A stretch of 64,000 bases of DNA from Prado023 sp964418695. GTDB lineage: Bacteria > Actinomycetota > Actinomycetes > S36-B12 > CAIYMF01. Both the position numbers and the translations under genes were made by a program. Under the pieces are notes generated by a model. It did not search any database. It was not told where the DNA came from and saw only the letters and a program-made list of their open reading frames with translations. The DNA lies in the NCBI GenBank assembly GCA_964418695.1, contig CAYQMN010000003.1:173552-237551 (forward strand), given 5' to 3'. The stretch's first letter is position 1, and the number at the start of each line of letters is the position of its first letter. This document shows, piece by piece, positions 1 through 8,303 of the stretch.

Positions 1-30
1 CAGCGCAACGCGCAGCGGAAGCGCCGGGCG

Positions 31-1476
31 GTGAGCCGCCGGGAGGAAGAGAGCGACGACCCTGATCGTGGCCCCGACCCGCTCGCGGCGATGGCCGGCC
101 CGGTCGGCGCCGGGCCCGAGCCGGCCGCTGCCAAGGGCGTCGTCGGCTCCTACGTCGGCCTGTGCCTGCTGATCCGGTTCCCCGACGTGCCCGACGAGAT
201 CGAGCGGGCCCAGGTGCAGCGCTTCTGCAACGACCCGGGGTACGCCGAGTTCGGCAACAACGGATCGGTGCGCGACTACTTCCACGACGTCTCCGCGGGG
301 CGCCTGACCTACACGAACGCGGTCACCAAGTACGTCACGGCCAAGCGGCCCCGCGCGTACTACGCCGACCCGACCGTCGAGTTCGGCAAGCGCGCCCAGA
401 CCCTGATCCGAGAGGGCCTGGACCGGATCAAGGCGCGAGGGTTCGACTTCAACCGGCTCAGCGCCGACGCCGACGGCTACGTCCGAGCCTTGAACGTCTT
501 CTACGTGGGGCAGACCGTGAACGACTGGGCCGAGGGTCTGTGGCCGCACTCGTCGGCGCTGGCCAAGCCCTACGTCGCCGCGCCCGGGCGGACGTTCTCC
601 GACTACCAGATCACCAACATGGGCTCGGAGCTCACGCTTCGGGTGTTCTGCCACGAGAACGGCCACATGATCTGCGACTTCCCCGACCTCTACGACTACG
701 GGTACGAGTCCAGCGGCGTCGGCGACTACTGCCTCATGGGCTTCGGAGGGTCGGACACGAACCCCGTGCAGGTCTGCGCCTACCTGAAGCGCCAGGCGGG
801 CTGGGCCACCAAGGTCACGGCGACGCCCACCGCGGCCAGCGCGCAGGTGGTGGCCGGAACCAACGCGTTCCTGATCCACAAGCGCAACTCCACGGAGTAC
901 TTCCTCGTCGAGAACCGGCAGCGCACCGGCCGTGACGCCTCGCTGCCCGACAATGGCCTGGCGATCTGGCACGTCGACGAGACGGGGAGCAACGACTTCG
1001 AGGCCATGACCAAGGGGGAGCACTACGAGTGCGCCCTGGAGCAGGCCGACGGCCGCTTCGACCTCGAGCGAGGCATGGGCGGCGACTCCGGCGACCTGTT
1101 CGCCGGGCCCAAGCACAAGACCTTCGGGGCGGTCACGCTGCCCAACAGCAGGTGGTGGAACGGCAGCGTGTCGGGGCTGGAGATCGTGGACGTCTCGGCC
1201 AACGGCGCCACGATGACCCTGAAGACCGGCAAGCCGCCCCAGGTCTCGTTGGCCAACCTCAAGTACGGCGTCAAGGCCAGCGCCGACGTGAAGGCCCTCC
1301 AGGTGGCGCTCAACGCGCACTTCCCCGCCCTCAAGCTGCCAACGACCGGCAACTACCTGACGGCCACCGACGCGGCGGTCCGCAAGTGCCAGAAGGCCCA
1401 CGGATTCGGCAGCGACCCGGCCAAGAAGTCATTCGTCGGCAAGCAGCAGGCGGCCCACCTGGGTCTGCGGATCTGA
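31..1476 (+). CDS. M6-family (immune inhibitor A-like) metalloprotease with C-terminal peptidoglycan-binding-like domain; possibly 5'-partial
   Basis: The product is 481 aa from the GTG shown. The frame is open to base 1, so the true start may lie outside the window, and no signal peptide is visible in what can be read. The zinc-binding HENGH motif is near residue 208, followed by FPDLYDYG, the usual M6 context (HExGHxxGxPDLYD). A Met-turn-like GDYCLMGFG follows near 231-239. Residues about 405-481 resemble a peptidoglycan-binding repeat (DVKALQVALN, then AAVRKCQKAHG). Known M6 enzymes are secreted Zn-dependent endopeptidases; a cell-wall-anchored protease is inferred. It is followed by the convergent vapBC module. 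Confidence 0.8.
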   Translation: MSRREEESDDPDRGPDPLAAMAGPVGAGPEPAAAKGVVGSYVGLCLLIRFPDVPDEIERAQVQRFCNDPGYAEFGNNGSVRDYFHDVSAGRLTYTNAVTKYVTAKRPRAYYADPTVEFGKRAQTLIREGLDRIKARGFDFNRLSADADGYVRALNVFYVGQTVNDWAEGLWPHSSALAKPYVAAPGRTFSDYQITNMGSELTLRVFCHENGHMICDFPDLYDYGYESSGVGDYCLMGFGGSDTNPVQVCAYLKRQAGWATKVTATPTAASAQVVAGTNAFLIHKRNSTEYFLVENRQRTGRDASLPDNGLAIWHVDETGSNDFEAMTKGEHYECALEQADGRFDLERGMGGDSGDLFAGPKHKTFGAVTLPNSRWWNGSVSGLEIVDVSANGATMTLKTGKPPQVSLANLKYGVKASADVKALQVALNAHFPALKLPTTGNYLTATDAAVRKCQKAHGFGSDPAKKSFVGKQQAAHLGLRI

Positions 1477-1544
1477 GCGGGTGCGGGCGATCGGCGACGA
1501 TACGCGGCGGTAGGGGGCCGCCCTGCCGCGTGGTCCGGTTGGCG

Positions 1545-1946
1545 TCAGGCTTGCAGTCGTTCCGTGGGCTGTCCGGTGATGTCAGCGATGAGTTCGAAGT
1601 CCTTGTCGAGGTGCAGGACGGTCAGACCGGCCAGTTCGGCTGTCGCGGCGATCAGCACGTCGGGGATGGACGGCGCGCGGTGCTGGCCCTGGCTCGCGAG
1701 CAGCAGCTGGATGTCGACCGCCCTGCCCTCGATCGCAGGGGTGAGGTACTCAACGGGCATGGCCGACAGCGGTGGGCCGTTGAACATCGACCGGGCGTCC
1801 TTCCCGCTGCGAGCCGAGTAGCCGACCTCGAGCCGCGTCACGGTCGCGATCCGCACCAGACCCCGCTCGATCCGCCCCGCCCACAACGCGGCGTCTGGAC
1901 TGTCGCCAAGCCGGACGAGCGCGGACTTGTCGATCAGCCAAGTCAT
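1545..1946 (-). CDS. vapC: VapC-type PIN-domain ribonuclease toxin
   Basis: The product is 133 aa. It carries the PIN acidic set: Asp in WLIDKSAL near the N-terminus, Glu in TRLEVGYS, Asp in IPDVLIAATAE and Asp in HLDKDFE near the C-terminus. PIN toxins are Mg2+-dependent RNases, often cutting tRNA or rRNA. I chose the ATG at 1946 because it overlaps the vapB stop by 4 nt (ATGA), typical of a coupled toxin-antitoxin pair. An in-frame GTG at 1952 is the alternative. Confidence 0.9.
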   Translation of the reverse strand: MTWLIDKSALVRLGDSPDAALWAGRIERGLVRIATVTRLEVGYSARSGKDARSMFNGPPLSAMPVEYLTPAIEGRAVDIQLLLASQGQHRAPSIPDVLIAATAELAGLTVLHLDKDFELIADITGQPTERLQA

Positions 1947-2164
1947 TGCCACGCGGCACCCATCACCTGTGGGTCGGTCAGGTCACCGGCCATCTCGCTG
2001 AACGTGCTCAGGTCCGCTGCCGACACCGCATCTGCGGATAGGGCCGCATCTGCCGCCAGCCGCCGACGGATGTACTCCACCCGCGACAGGCCCAGACGCG
2101 CCGCGTGCGCGTCGACTCCGGCCAGGACTTCGTCGGGCACGTCGCGAACCAGCACGTCAGCCAT
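1943..2164 (-). CDS. vapB: VapB-type ribbon-helix-helix antitoxin
   Basis: The product is 73 aa, starting MADVLVRDVPDEVLAGVD. This is the ribbon-helix-helix pattern of FitA/VapB antitoxins: a short N-terminal strand, then helices with HAARLGLSRVEYIRRRL. The C-terminal tail with DPQVMGAAW would bind and inhibit the toxin. The start is set by a GGAGG Shine-Dalgarno 9 nt upstream of the ATG. A longer reading frame from 2212 would run through the operator-like palindromes and is less likely. The stop overlaps vapC by 4 nt. VapB usually autorepresses the operon together with VapC. Confidence 0.88.
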   Translation of the reverse strand: MADVLVRDVPDEVLAGVDAHAARLGLSRVEYIRRRLAADAALSADAVSAADLSTFSEMAGDLTDPQVMGAAWQ

Positions 2165-2178
2165 CACGAACCACCTCC

Positions 2179-2194
2179 GATATCTAACGATATC
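2179..2194 (-). promoter_or_regulatory. Twin GATATC half-sites, candidate VapB(C) operator
   Basis: Two perfect GATATC palindromes sit 10 bp apart centre to centre (one helical turn), just upstream of the vapB Shine-Dalgarno. They are AT-rich in an otherwise GC-rich sequence. Ribbon-helix-helix dimers bind such repeated half-sites, so autoregulation is inferred; no binding data are available. Confidence 0.55.
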
Positions 2195-2420
2195 ATCACC
2201 CTTCTGCCGCAATGCAACAACGGGCGGAGCTGGGCATGCCCGCAGACCACGTGACGGTCCTGGTCCGGGATGACCCTCTTCTCGGCAGGCTGCGGGCTCA
2301 TCGATCGGCCGGTGGGCGAGTCACAGGACAAGAGGCTGGCCACCAGGTGGGGCAATGGCCTCCCCGGCCCCGGGCCTCACCCGCGAAAGAGACCTTCCGC
2401 CTTGATGCACAGCACGATCT

Positions 2421-2439
2421 AGCGCTCCCGAAGGCGCTT
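2421..2439 (-). terminator. Weak hairpin downstream of tRNA-Gly
   Basis: A 5-bp stem, AGCGC/GCGCT, with an 8-9-nt loop lies about 20 nt past the 3' end of the tRNA on its strand, with no U-run. It may only be a weak terminator or processing signal. Confidence 0.3.
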
Positions 2440-2457
2440 CAGCGGTCCCCTCTTCGG

Positions 2458-2531
2458 TGGAGCGGGTGACGAGAATCGAACTCGCACTGTCAGCTTGGGA
2501 AGCTGATGTTCTGCCATTGAACTACACCCGC
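2458..2531 (-). tRNA. tRNA-Gly (anticodon CCC)
   Basis: A full cloverleaf is readable on the minus strand. The acceptor is GCGGGTG/CACCCGC with discriminator U, as usual for tRNA-Gly. The anticodon stem TCAGC/GCTGA encloses the loop TTCCCAA, giving anticodon CCC, which decodes GGG. The T arm carries GTTCGATTC. The 3' CCA is encoded in the genome. Confidence 0.96.
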
Positions 2532-2665
2532 GGACACCGGCGGACCGGCGCGTGGGGACGATTATGCCCGACGTCACCGGGGCGTGCGAACCCCGGGCCG
2601 GCGCCTTCCCGTGACCGGCCCGGGACCGAGTCGGCGCGGAAGCGCCCGAAGGTAGGCTCCCGCGC

Positions 2666-3232
2666 ATGATCCTGTCCGACGGCTCGATCCGCCGCGCTCT
2701 GGCGCAGGGACGCCTCATCATCGACCCGATCGACGAGGCCCAGATCCAGCCCGCCAGCGTCGACGTCCGGCTCGGCCCGGAGTTCCTGGTCTTCCGCAAC
2801 CACATCACCGAGGTCATCGATCCCTACGACAAGCCCGCGGACCTCAACGAGCGCGTGCGCGTGCCGGAGGGCGCCGCGTTCGTCTTGCACCCGGGGGAGT
2901 TCGTGCTGGGCACGACCGTCGAGGCGATCGGCCTGCCCGACGACCTGGTCGCCCGGGTCGAAGGCAAGAGCAGCCTGGGCCGGCTGGGCCTGCTCATCCA
3001 CGCGACGGCCGGGTTCGTGGACCCGGGCTGGCCACGCGGTCAGATCACCCTGGAGCTGAGCAACGTCGCGACCCTGCCCATCAAGCTGTGGCCGGGGATG
3101 CGGATCGGCCAGCTGAGCTTCCACACTCTGGACGCGCCGGCCGAACGGCCGTACGGGCACGACGGGCTGAACTCCAAGTACGTGGGTCAGAGCGGTCCGG
3201 TGGCCTCGCAGTACGCGCGCAACCCCAAGTAG
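2666..3232 (+). CDS. dcd: dCTP deaminase (probably bifunctional, dUMP-forming)
   Basis: The product is 188 aa, full length for Dcd. It has the trimeric dUTPase-like fold and strongly conserved stretches: MILSDGSIRRAL at the N-terminus, QPASVDVRLG, VARVEGKSSLGRLGL near residue 105, and HATAGFVDPG, which holds the catalytic Glu/His region. The C-terminal tail GLNSKYVGQSGPVASQ is typical. Actinobacterial homologues convert dCTP directly to dUMP; that property is taken from the family, not proven here. The gene lies alone between tRNA-Gly and the insertion sequence. Confidence 0.95.
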   Translation: MILSDGSIRRALAQGRLIIDPIDEAQIQPASVDVRLGPEFLVFRNHITEVIDPYDKPADLNERVRVPEGAAFVLHPGEFVLGTTVEAIGLPDDLVARVEGKSSLGRLGLLIHATAGFVDPGWPRGQITLELSNVATLPIKLWPGMRIGQLSFHTLDAPAERPYGHDGLNSKYVGQSGPVASQYARNPK

Positions 3233-3374
3233 CGTCAGGCCCCGGGGTTGGGTCACGACTCCTGGGGTCTCGAGCTGGCGGGTCTCCTGCACGAGCATCC
3301 GGCGGGACGAGGAGCAAGTCCGGCGAGGCATCCGAGGTCGGATTCCCTGGCCCCCCCGGGATGCAGCGGGGAGC

Positions 3375-3380
3375 GCTAGT
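3375..3380. repeat. Left target-site duplication of the IS481-type element (GCTAGT)
   Basis: GCTAGT here is repeated exactly at 4459-4464, flanking the element. The CTAG core matches the known target preference of IS481-group transposases. Confidence 0.9.
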
Positions 3381-4458
3381 TGTATTGACCACGGACGTTA
3401 GGTACGGCGTGGCGTCTGGACGGTGACGAAGACCTCCGGGTGAGGTGTGGAGCAACCACGCACCCACTGGCTCACCTCGGAGGTCTTCGTGTCCCACGCT
3501 AACGCTCAACTGACTCCGGCCGGTCGGCTGCGCCTGGCCCAGCTCGTGGTGGACCAGCGCTGGCCACTGCGCCGGGCCGCCGAACGGTGGAACTGCTCGG
3601 TCACGACCGCGAGGCGGTGGGCTGACCGGTACCGGGCGCATGGCCGGGCGGGCATGCTCGACCGATCGTCACGGCCCACATCCTCGCCGCGGCGCACACC
3701 GACCCGGGTCGAGCGCCGAGTGCTGGGTCTGCGCGTGTCCCGACGCTGGGGGCCGGCCCGGATCGCCTACCGCCTGGGGTTGCAGCCCTCGACCGTGCAC
3801 AAGATCCTGCGCCGCTACGGCGCCCCTCCGCTGACCTGGACCGACCCGGCGACCGGGGTCCGGATCAAGAGCGCCCGCACGAAGCCGGTCCGGTACGTGC
3901 ACGACGCCCCGGGCGATCTGATCCACGTCGACATCAAGAAGCTGGGCCGGATCCCCGACGGTGGCGGACACAAGGTCCTCGGACGTGCCCAGGGCAAGCG
4001 CAACCGGGCCCGGGGCATGGGCTACTGGTACATCCACAACGCCGTCGACGACCACACCCGCCTGGCCTACAGCGAGCTGCTCGACGACGAACGCAAGGAG
4101 ACCGCCGCCGAGTTCTGGAAGCGGGCCAACGCCTACTTCCAGGCCGCCGGGATCACCGTCCAGCGGGTGCTGACCGACAACGGGTCGTGCTACCGGTCCA
4201 ACGCGTTCGCCGATGCCCTGGGCCAGGACATCACGCACAAGCGGACCCGGCCCTACCGGCCCCAGACCAACGGCAAGGTCGAACGGTTCAACCGCACCAT
4301 GCTCGAAGAATGGGCCTACGCCCGCCCCTACCGCTCAGAACCCGAACGCGTCGCCACCTTCACCGACTGGCTACACACCTACAATCACCACCGCGGCCAC
4401 ACCGCACTCAAGGGCAAGTCACCAGCCGACCTCGTGCCCAACCTCCGTGGACAGAACA
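3381..4458 (+). mobile_element. IS481-family insertion sequence, 1078 bp, complete
   Basis: The ends are 22-bp imperfect terminal inverted repeats at 3381-3402 and 4437-4458 (17 of 22 positions match). Both begin TGT and share the block CCACGGA. A 6-bp direct repeat, GCTAGT, flanks the element. One intact DDE transposase fills it. Matching duplications and an intact reading frame suggest a fairly recent, possibly still active insertion. Confidence 0.93.
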
Positions 4459-4463
4459 GCTAG
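3489..4463 (+). CDS. IS481-family transposase (DDE integrase core)
   Basis: The product is 324 aa from the GTG at 3489; a longer in-frame start at 3447 is possible. An N-terminal helix-turn-helix (WPLRRAAERWNCSVTTARRW) is followed by the rve/DDE core: first Asp in GDLIHVDIKKL, second Asp in RVLTDNGSCYRS, and Glu in NGKVERFNRTMLEEW. The C-terminal YNHHRGHTALKGKSPAD is typical of the group. The TAG stop is not part of the element: it comes from the CTAG of the duplicated target at 4459-4464. Confidence 0.93.
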   Translation: MSHANAQLTPAGRLRLAQLVVDQRWPLRRAAERWNCSVTTARRWADRYRAHGRAGMLDRSSRPTSSPRRTPTRVERRVLGLRVSRRWGPARIAYRLGLQPSTVHKILRRYGAPPLTWTDPATGVRIKSARTKPVRYVHDAPGDLIHVDIKKLGRIPDGGGHKVLGRAQGKRNRARGMGYWYIHNAVDDHTRLAYSELLDDERKETAAEFWKRANAYFQAAGITVQRVLTDNGSCYRSNAFADALGQDITHKRTRPYRPQTNGKVERFNRTMLEEWAYARPYRSEPERVATFTDWLHTYNHHRGHTALKGKSPADLVPNLRGQNS

Positions 4464-4464
4464 T
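4459..4464. repeat. Right target-site duplication (GCTAGT), containing two stop codons
   Basis: This is an exact copy of 3375-3380. Read on the plus strand its TAG (4461-4463) ends the transposase. Read on the minus strand its TAG (4462-4460) ends the MFS gene. The host gene stop was therefore the insertion target. Confidence 0.9.
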
Positions 4465-5758
4465 GGCGCACGCGATCCACGTCCACGGGCTCGTCGCCCA
4501 GGCCGGGGCCGCTGCCGGTTCCGCCGTCGGGAGCCAGTGCCGTGGCGTCGTCCAGTCCGCGCAGGCTGGGCAGGGTGACCGTCGCCAGGCACATCAAGGC
4601 CAGCAGGGCCCCGCACGCCAGGTACACCGGGCGCACGCCCCAGGCCTCGACGGCGGCCCCGGTGACCAGCATCCCCAGCGGGGTCGCTGCGTAGAACAGC
4701 GAGGTCTGCACGCCGTACACCCGGCCCTGGACGTGCGCGGGCACGCGGGTCTGCACCAGCGAGTTCAGCAGCGGGTTCATCGGCCCCCACGCCAGCCCCA
4801 GCCCGAAGGCGGCGATCACGAACACCGGCAGCGGGGGCAGCAGGACCATGGGGACGATCGCCACCGCGCAGGTGCCCATCACGAGCGTGGTCATCCGGTG
4901 GCGGGTCATCCGCCGCGACATCCAGCCGTAGGCGAAGGAGGCCACGCTGACCCCGGCGGCGATCGAGGTCATCACCAGGCCGTAGCCGTCGGGACTGTCC
5001 AGGCCCTCGAAGTACGCGGGCAGGATGACCACCTCGGTGGGCACGTAGACGATGATCGCCACGCAGACGGTCAAGGTGATGACCCGCAGCGGGCGGTCCG
5101 CCCACAGGGTCCGGGCGCCGCGCAGCGTGCTCGACCAGAACGCCTCGTCGTCGTCGCCGGCCGCGTGCCGGGCGGCGTGCTGGCTCTCGTCGACGCGCAT
5201 GGCCGCCACCGCGACGATCGCCAGGACGAACGAGACCGCCGTGATCCAGAACGCGTTGGCCGCCCCCACCGTGGCGATGCCGAGCGCGCCCAGCGCCGGG
5301 CCGACGACCCATCCGGCCGCCGAGATCCCTTCGTGGATGCCGTTGAGCGAGTCCACCGAAACCCGGGCGTCGCGGGCGACGTCGGGCAGCAGCGCCTTGC
5401 GCGCGGTGTAGCCGGCCGGGTCGAAGACCGCCCCCAGCACGGCCAAGGCGGCGATCGCGCTCAGCGAGAGCACGCCGGCCCGGTCGGCCAGCGGGAACAG
5501 CACCACCGAGATGGCCGAGAGCACGTCGGAGCCGATCGAGACCCGTCGGCGACCCAGCCGGTCGACCAGCGCCCCGACGAACGGCGAGACGACGATGCCG
5601 GGCAGCGCCGAGAGGGCGGCGACCATCCCGGCGGCGGCGGGAGAGCCGGTGCGCTCGATGACCAGCCACGGGATCACGACAGTGACCACGCCGTTGGCCA
5701 TCCCGGCCAGCAGGTTCGCCGTCTGCAGCAGAACTGCCTGACGGCGACGGGCGAGCAC
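4460..5758 (-). CDS. MFS transporter, probable drug-type exporter
   Basis: The product is 432 aa with about 11-12 hydrophobic segments. The first is QTANLLAGMANGVVTVVIPW. The MFS loop motif VDRLGRRRVS follows TM2, and a Gly/Pro-rich repeat (LGLAWGPMNPLLNSL) lies in the C-terminal half. The family moves small solutes by proton antiport; the substrate cannot be read from the sequence. I chose GTG 5758 because GAGGAG sits 6 nt upstream and the longer frame adds a non-conserved tail. The insertion sequence landed exactly on its stop codon, leaving the protein intact but probably altering its 3' UTR and terminator. Confidence 0.85.
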   Translation of the reverse strand: MLARRRQAVLLQTANLLAGMANGVVTVVIPWLVIERTGSPAAAGMVAALSALPGIVVSPFVGALVDRLGRRRVSIGSDVLSAISVVLFPLADRAGVLSLSAIAALAVLGAVFDPAGYTARKALLPDVARDARVSVDSLNGIHEGISAAGWVVGPALGALGIATVGAANAFWITAVSFVLAIVAVAAMRVDESQHAARHAAGDDDEAFWSSTLRGARTLWADRPLRVITLTVCVAIIVYVPTEVVILPAYFEGLDSPDGYGLVMTSIAAGVSVASFAYGWMSRRMTRHRMTTLVMGTCAVAIVPMVLLPPLPVFVIAAFGLGLAWGPMNPLLNSLVQTRVPAHVQGRVYGVQTSLFYAATPLGMLVTGAAVEAWGVRPVYLACGALLALMCLATVTLPSLRGLDDATALAPDGGTGSGPGLGDEPVDVDRVRH

Positions 5759-6038
5759 GGCGGACTCCTCGGGCGGGTCGGAGCGGTCAGGAGCCGGCGG
5801 AAGACCGGATTCGTTCAGCAACAGCGCAACCCAGACCCCTATTCCCCAGGCCCAGGGCATGAGCCACCCCGGCGCTGGTCGAGCTCGTCGAGACCCAGGC
5901 CAGGTCAACCCTGCGCCGGTCTAGCCCATCGAGACCCATGTCAGGGCGGCAGCCGGACCAGTCGCGTGATGGCCCAGAACCCCGCCGCAGGACCCGCCCC
6001 AGGCCGGACCAGGCCGGACCAGGCCGACCGCTCTTCGC

Positions 6039-8303
6039 TCAGTGCGTGTGCTCGGGCTCGGGCGTGCTGGCCCGAACCGACTGGAGCAGCAGCGTGGCCA
6101 CGTCGAGCACCTCGGCGACCGGGCGCTCGGCGCCGGCCTCCTGGGTGCGCACGGTGACCCCGTCGTGCAGCATGACCGAGCAGAACGGGCAGGCCACGGC
6201 GATCTTGTCCGCGCCGGTGCCCAGCGCCTCGTCGGTCCGGTTCTGGTTGACCCGGGTGCCGATCCGCTCCTCCATCCACATCTGCGCGCCACCGGCGCCG
6301 CAGCAGAAGGACTTGTCCATGGTCCGGTCCATCTCAACCAGCCGGACGCCGGGCACCGAGGCGACCAGCTCGCGCGGAGGCACGTAGACCTTGTTGTGCC
6401 GGCCCAGGTAGCACGGGTCGTGGTAGGTGACCGTGGAGTCGATCGGGGTGAGCGGGCGCAGCCGGTCGTCGGCGAGCAGAGTGGCCAGCAGCTGGCTGTG
6501 GTGGACCACCTCGTAGTTGCCGCCCAGCTGCGGGTACTCCCGGCCCAGCGTGTTCAGGCAGTGCGGGCAGGTGACGACGATCCGCCGAGCCTTGATCTCG
6601 TTGAGCACCTCGACGTTCTGCATGGCCTGCATCTGGAACAGGAACTCGTTGCCGGCGCGGCGGGCTGGATCACCGGTGCAGGTCTCCCCGTCGCCCAGGA
6701 CCATGTACTTCACGCCCGACATGTGCAGCAGCTCGGCGACGTTCTTGGTGGTCTGGCGGGCGCGATCCTCGTACGCGCCGGCGCAGCCGACCCAGAACAG
6801 GTACTCGACGTCGCCGGGGATCTCCTCCTCGCCCTCGGCGCCGAAGACCGGCACCTCGAAGTCGACCTCGCTCATCCAGTCGTTGCGCTTGGCCGCGTTC
6901 ATCCCCCAGGGGTTGCCCTTGTTCTCCAGGTTCTTGAACAGGCCGTTGAGCTCGTTCGGGAACTCGGTGGCGATCATCACCTGGTGGCGGCGCATGTCCA
7001 GGAAGTGGTCGATGTGCTCGATGTCGACCGGGCACTGGTTCACGCAGGCGCCACAGGTGGTGCAGTTCCACAGCGCGGTCGAGTCGATGACCGGGCCCTC
7101 GTGCGAGCGGTGGCCCTGCGCGTCGTAGCCGTCGGTGGCGTGGTGCGGGTCGAAGTCGCGGGAGCCGACCAGCGGGCGGGCCACCTCGGCCTGCACCTTC
7201 TCGGGCATCTTCGCGAGGATCTCCTCGTCGATCTCGCCGTACTCCCCGTTGCCCCCGCCGTTCTTGGCCTGCACCGCGGCGATGTAGGGCGCCTTGGCGA
7301 ACGCGTGGTCGCGCAGGTTCATCATCATGAGCTTGGGGCTCAGCGGCTTCTCGGTGTTCCACGCCGGGCACTGGCTCTGGCAGCGGCCGCACTCGGTGCA
7401 GGTCGCGAAGTCCAGCAGGCCCTTCCAGGTGAAGTCCTCGATCCGTCCGCGGCCGAACACGGCGTCCTCAGCGGGGTCCTCGAAGTCGATCTTCTCCTCG
7501 CCGGAGTACATCTCCAGCAGCGGGCCCAGGGCGTCCGGGCGCCGGGAGAACCCCACGTTCAGCGGCGCCAGGCCGATGTGCAGGTGCTTGGAGTGCAGCA
7601 CGATGAGCAGGAAGCCCAGGATCACCGCGCAGTGCCCGATCACGAAGATCGTCTCGATCCACTCGTTAGCGGTGTGGCCCAGCGGCTCCAGCAGGTGGCC
7701 GATCCCCTGGGAGACGAACGCCCCGCTCATGCCCACGTCGGCCGGCGTCTCGCCGATGGCCAGCGCGGCACCCACCTTCGCGCCGCGGTAGGTCAGCAGC
7801 GTGAAGACGACGAGGAAGATCATCCCGAGCACGATCCACGCCCCGGACAGGTGCGAGCCGAAGAACCGCGACCAGCGGCCCTCCTTGGCCGGGTTGTTGC
7901 GCAGCCGGATCACGGCGAACACGACGACCCCGACGAGGACCAGCACCGCGAAGAGGTCCTCGGCGAAGCGCACGATCGGCCAGGTGCCGATGATCGGGAA
8001 CGCGAAGTCCGCGATGAACAGCTCGCCGAACGCCTCCACCACGGTGAGGCCCAGGATCAGGAACCCGAGGAAGACGAACACGTGCGCCATGCCGGGCACG
8101 CTCCACTTGAGCAGCTTCTTCTGGCCGAGCACCTCGGTGAACTGGGTCTCGATGCGGGCCGGCACCTGGTCGGTGCGGCCCATCGCCGGCTGCCCGCCCC
8201 GGATGAGGGTGTAGAGGAACTGCACCCGCCGGCCGGCCACGAGCGCGGTCGCGACGATCATGGCCAGACCGATGACGGCCCGGACGATCATGGTGGCTTC
8301 CAT
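6039..8303 (-). CDS. Membrane-anchored Fe-S oxidoreductase (nitrate reductase gamma-like + HdrD/GlpC-like)
   Basis: The product is 754 aa. The N-terminal 240 residues hold about five membrane helices resembling the heme b subunit of nitrate reductase. Two [4Fe-4S] motifs follow: CTECGRCQSQCP near 302-313 and CTTCGACVNQCP near 414-425. After them come two cysteine-rich CCG domains (FWVGCAGAYEDR, VTCPHCLNT, then DPCYLGRHN and SFCCGAGGAQMW). This layout matches the mycobacterial iron-sulfur-binding reductase group (Rv0338c type). A role moving electrons between quinone and an unknown soluble partner is inferred. ATG 8303 was chosen because the membrane segment starts there, with GGGAGG upstream. 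Confidence 0.85.
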   Translation of the reverse strand: MEATMIVRAVIGLAMIVATALVAGRRVQFLYTLIRGGQPAMGRTDQVPARIETQFTEVLGQKKLLKWSVPGMAHVFVFLGFLILGLTVVEAFGELFIADFAFPIIGTWPIVRFAEDLFAVLVLVGVVVFAVIRLRNNPAKEGRWSRFFGSHLSGAWIVLGMIFLVVFTLLTYRGAKVGAALAIGETPADVGMSGAFVSQGIGHLLEPLGHTANEWIETIFVIGHCAVILGFLLIVLHSKHLHIGLAPLNVGFSRRPDALGPLLEMYSGEEKIDFEDPAEDAVFGRGRIEDFTWKGLLDFATCTECGRCQSQCPAWNTEKPLSPKLMMMNLRDHAFAKAPYIAAVQAKNGGGNGEYGEIDEEILAKMPEKVQAEVARPLVGSRDFDPHHATDGYDAQGHRSHEGPVIDSTALWNCTTCGACVNQCPVDIEHIDHFLDMRRHQVMIATEFPNELNGLFKNLENKGNPWGMNAAKRNDWMSEVDFEVPVFGAEGEEEIPGDVEYLFWVGCAGAYEDRARQTTKNVAELLHMSGVKYMVLGDGETCTGDPARRAGNEFLFQMQAMQNVEVLNEIKARRIVVTCPHCLNTLGREYPQLGGNYEVVHHSQLLATLLADDRLRPLTPIDSTVTYHDPCYLGRHNKVYVPPRELVASVPGVRLVEMDRTMDKSFCCGAGGAQMWMEERIGTRVNQNRTDEALGTGADKIAVACPFCSVMLHDGVTVRTQEAGAERPVAEVLDVATLLLQSVRASTPEPEHTH

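Noticed and set aside
2195..2457. A small gene between vapB and tRNA-Gly
   Set aside because: Open frames there lack a start with a ribosome site, and the composition does not suggest coding.
5759..5908. N-terminal extension of the MFS protein to 5908
   Set aside because: The extra 50 residues are not conserved in type, and GTG 5758 has a well-placed GAGGAG site.
4187..6157. A 656-codon plus-strand frame across the transposase end and the MFS gene
   Set aside because: It is a frame shadow of the transposase and antisense to the intact MFS exporter. The composition is His/Arg/Gln/Asp-rich and non-protein-like.
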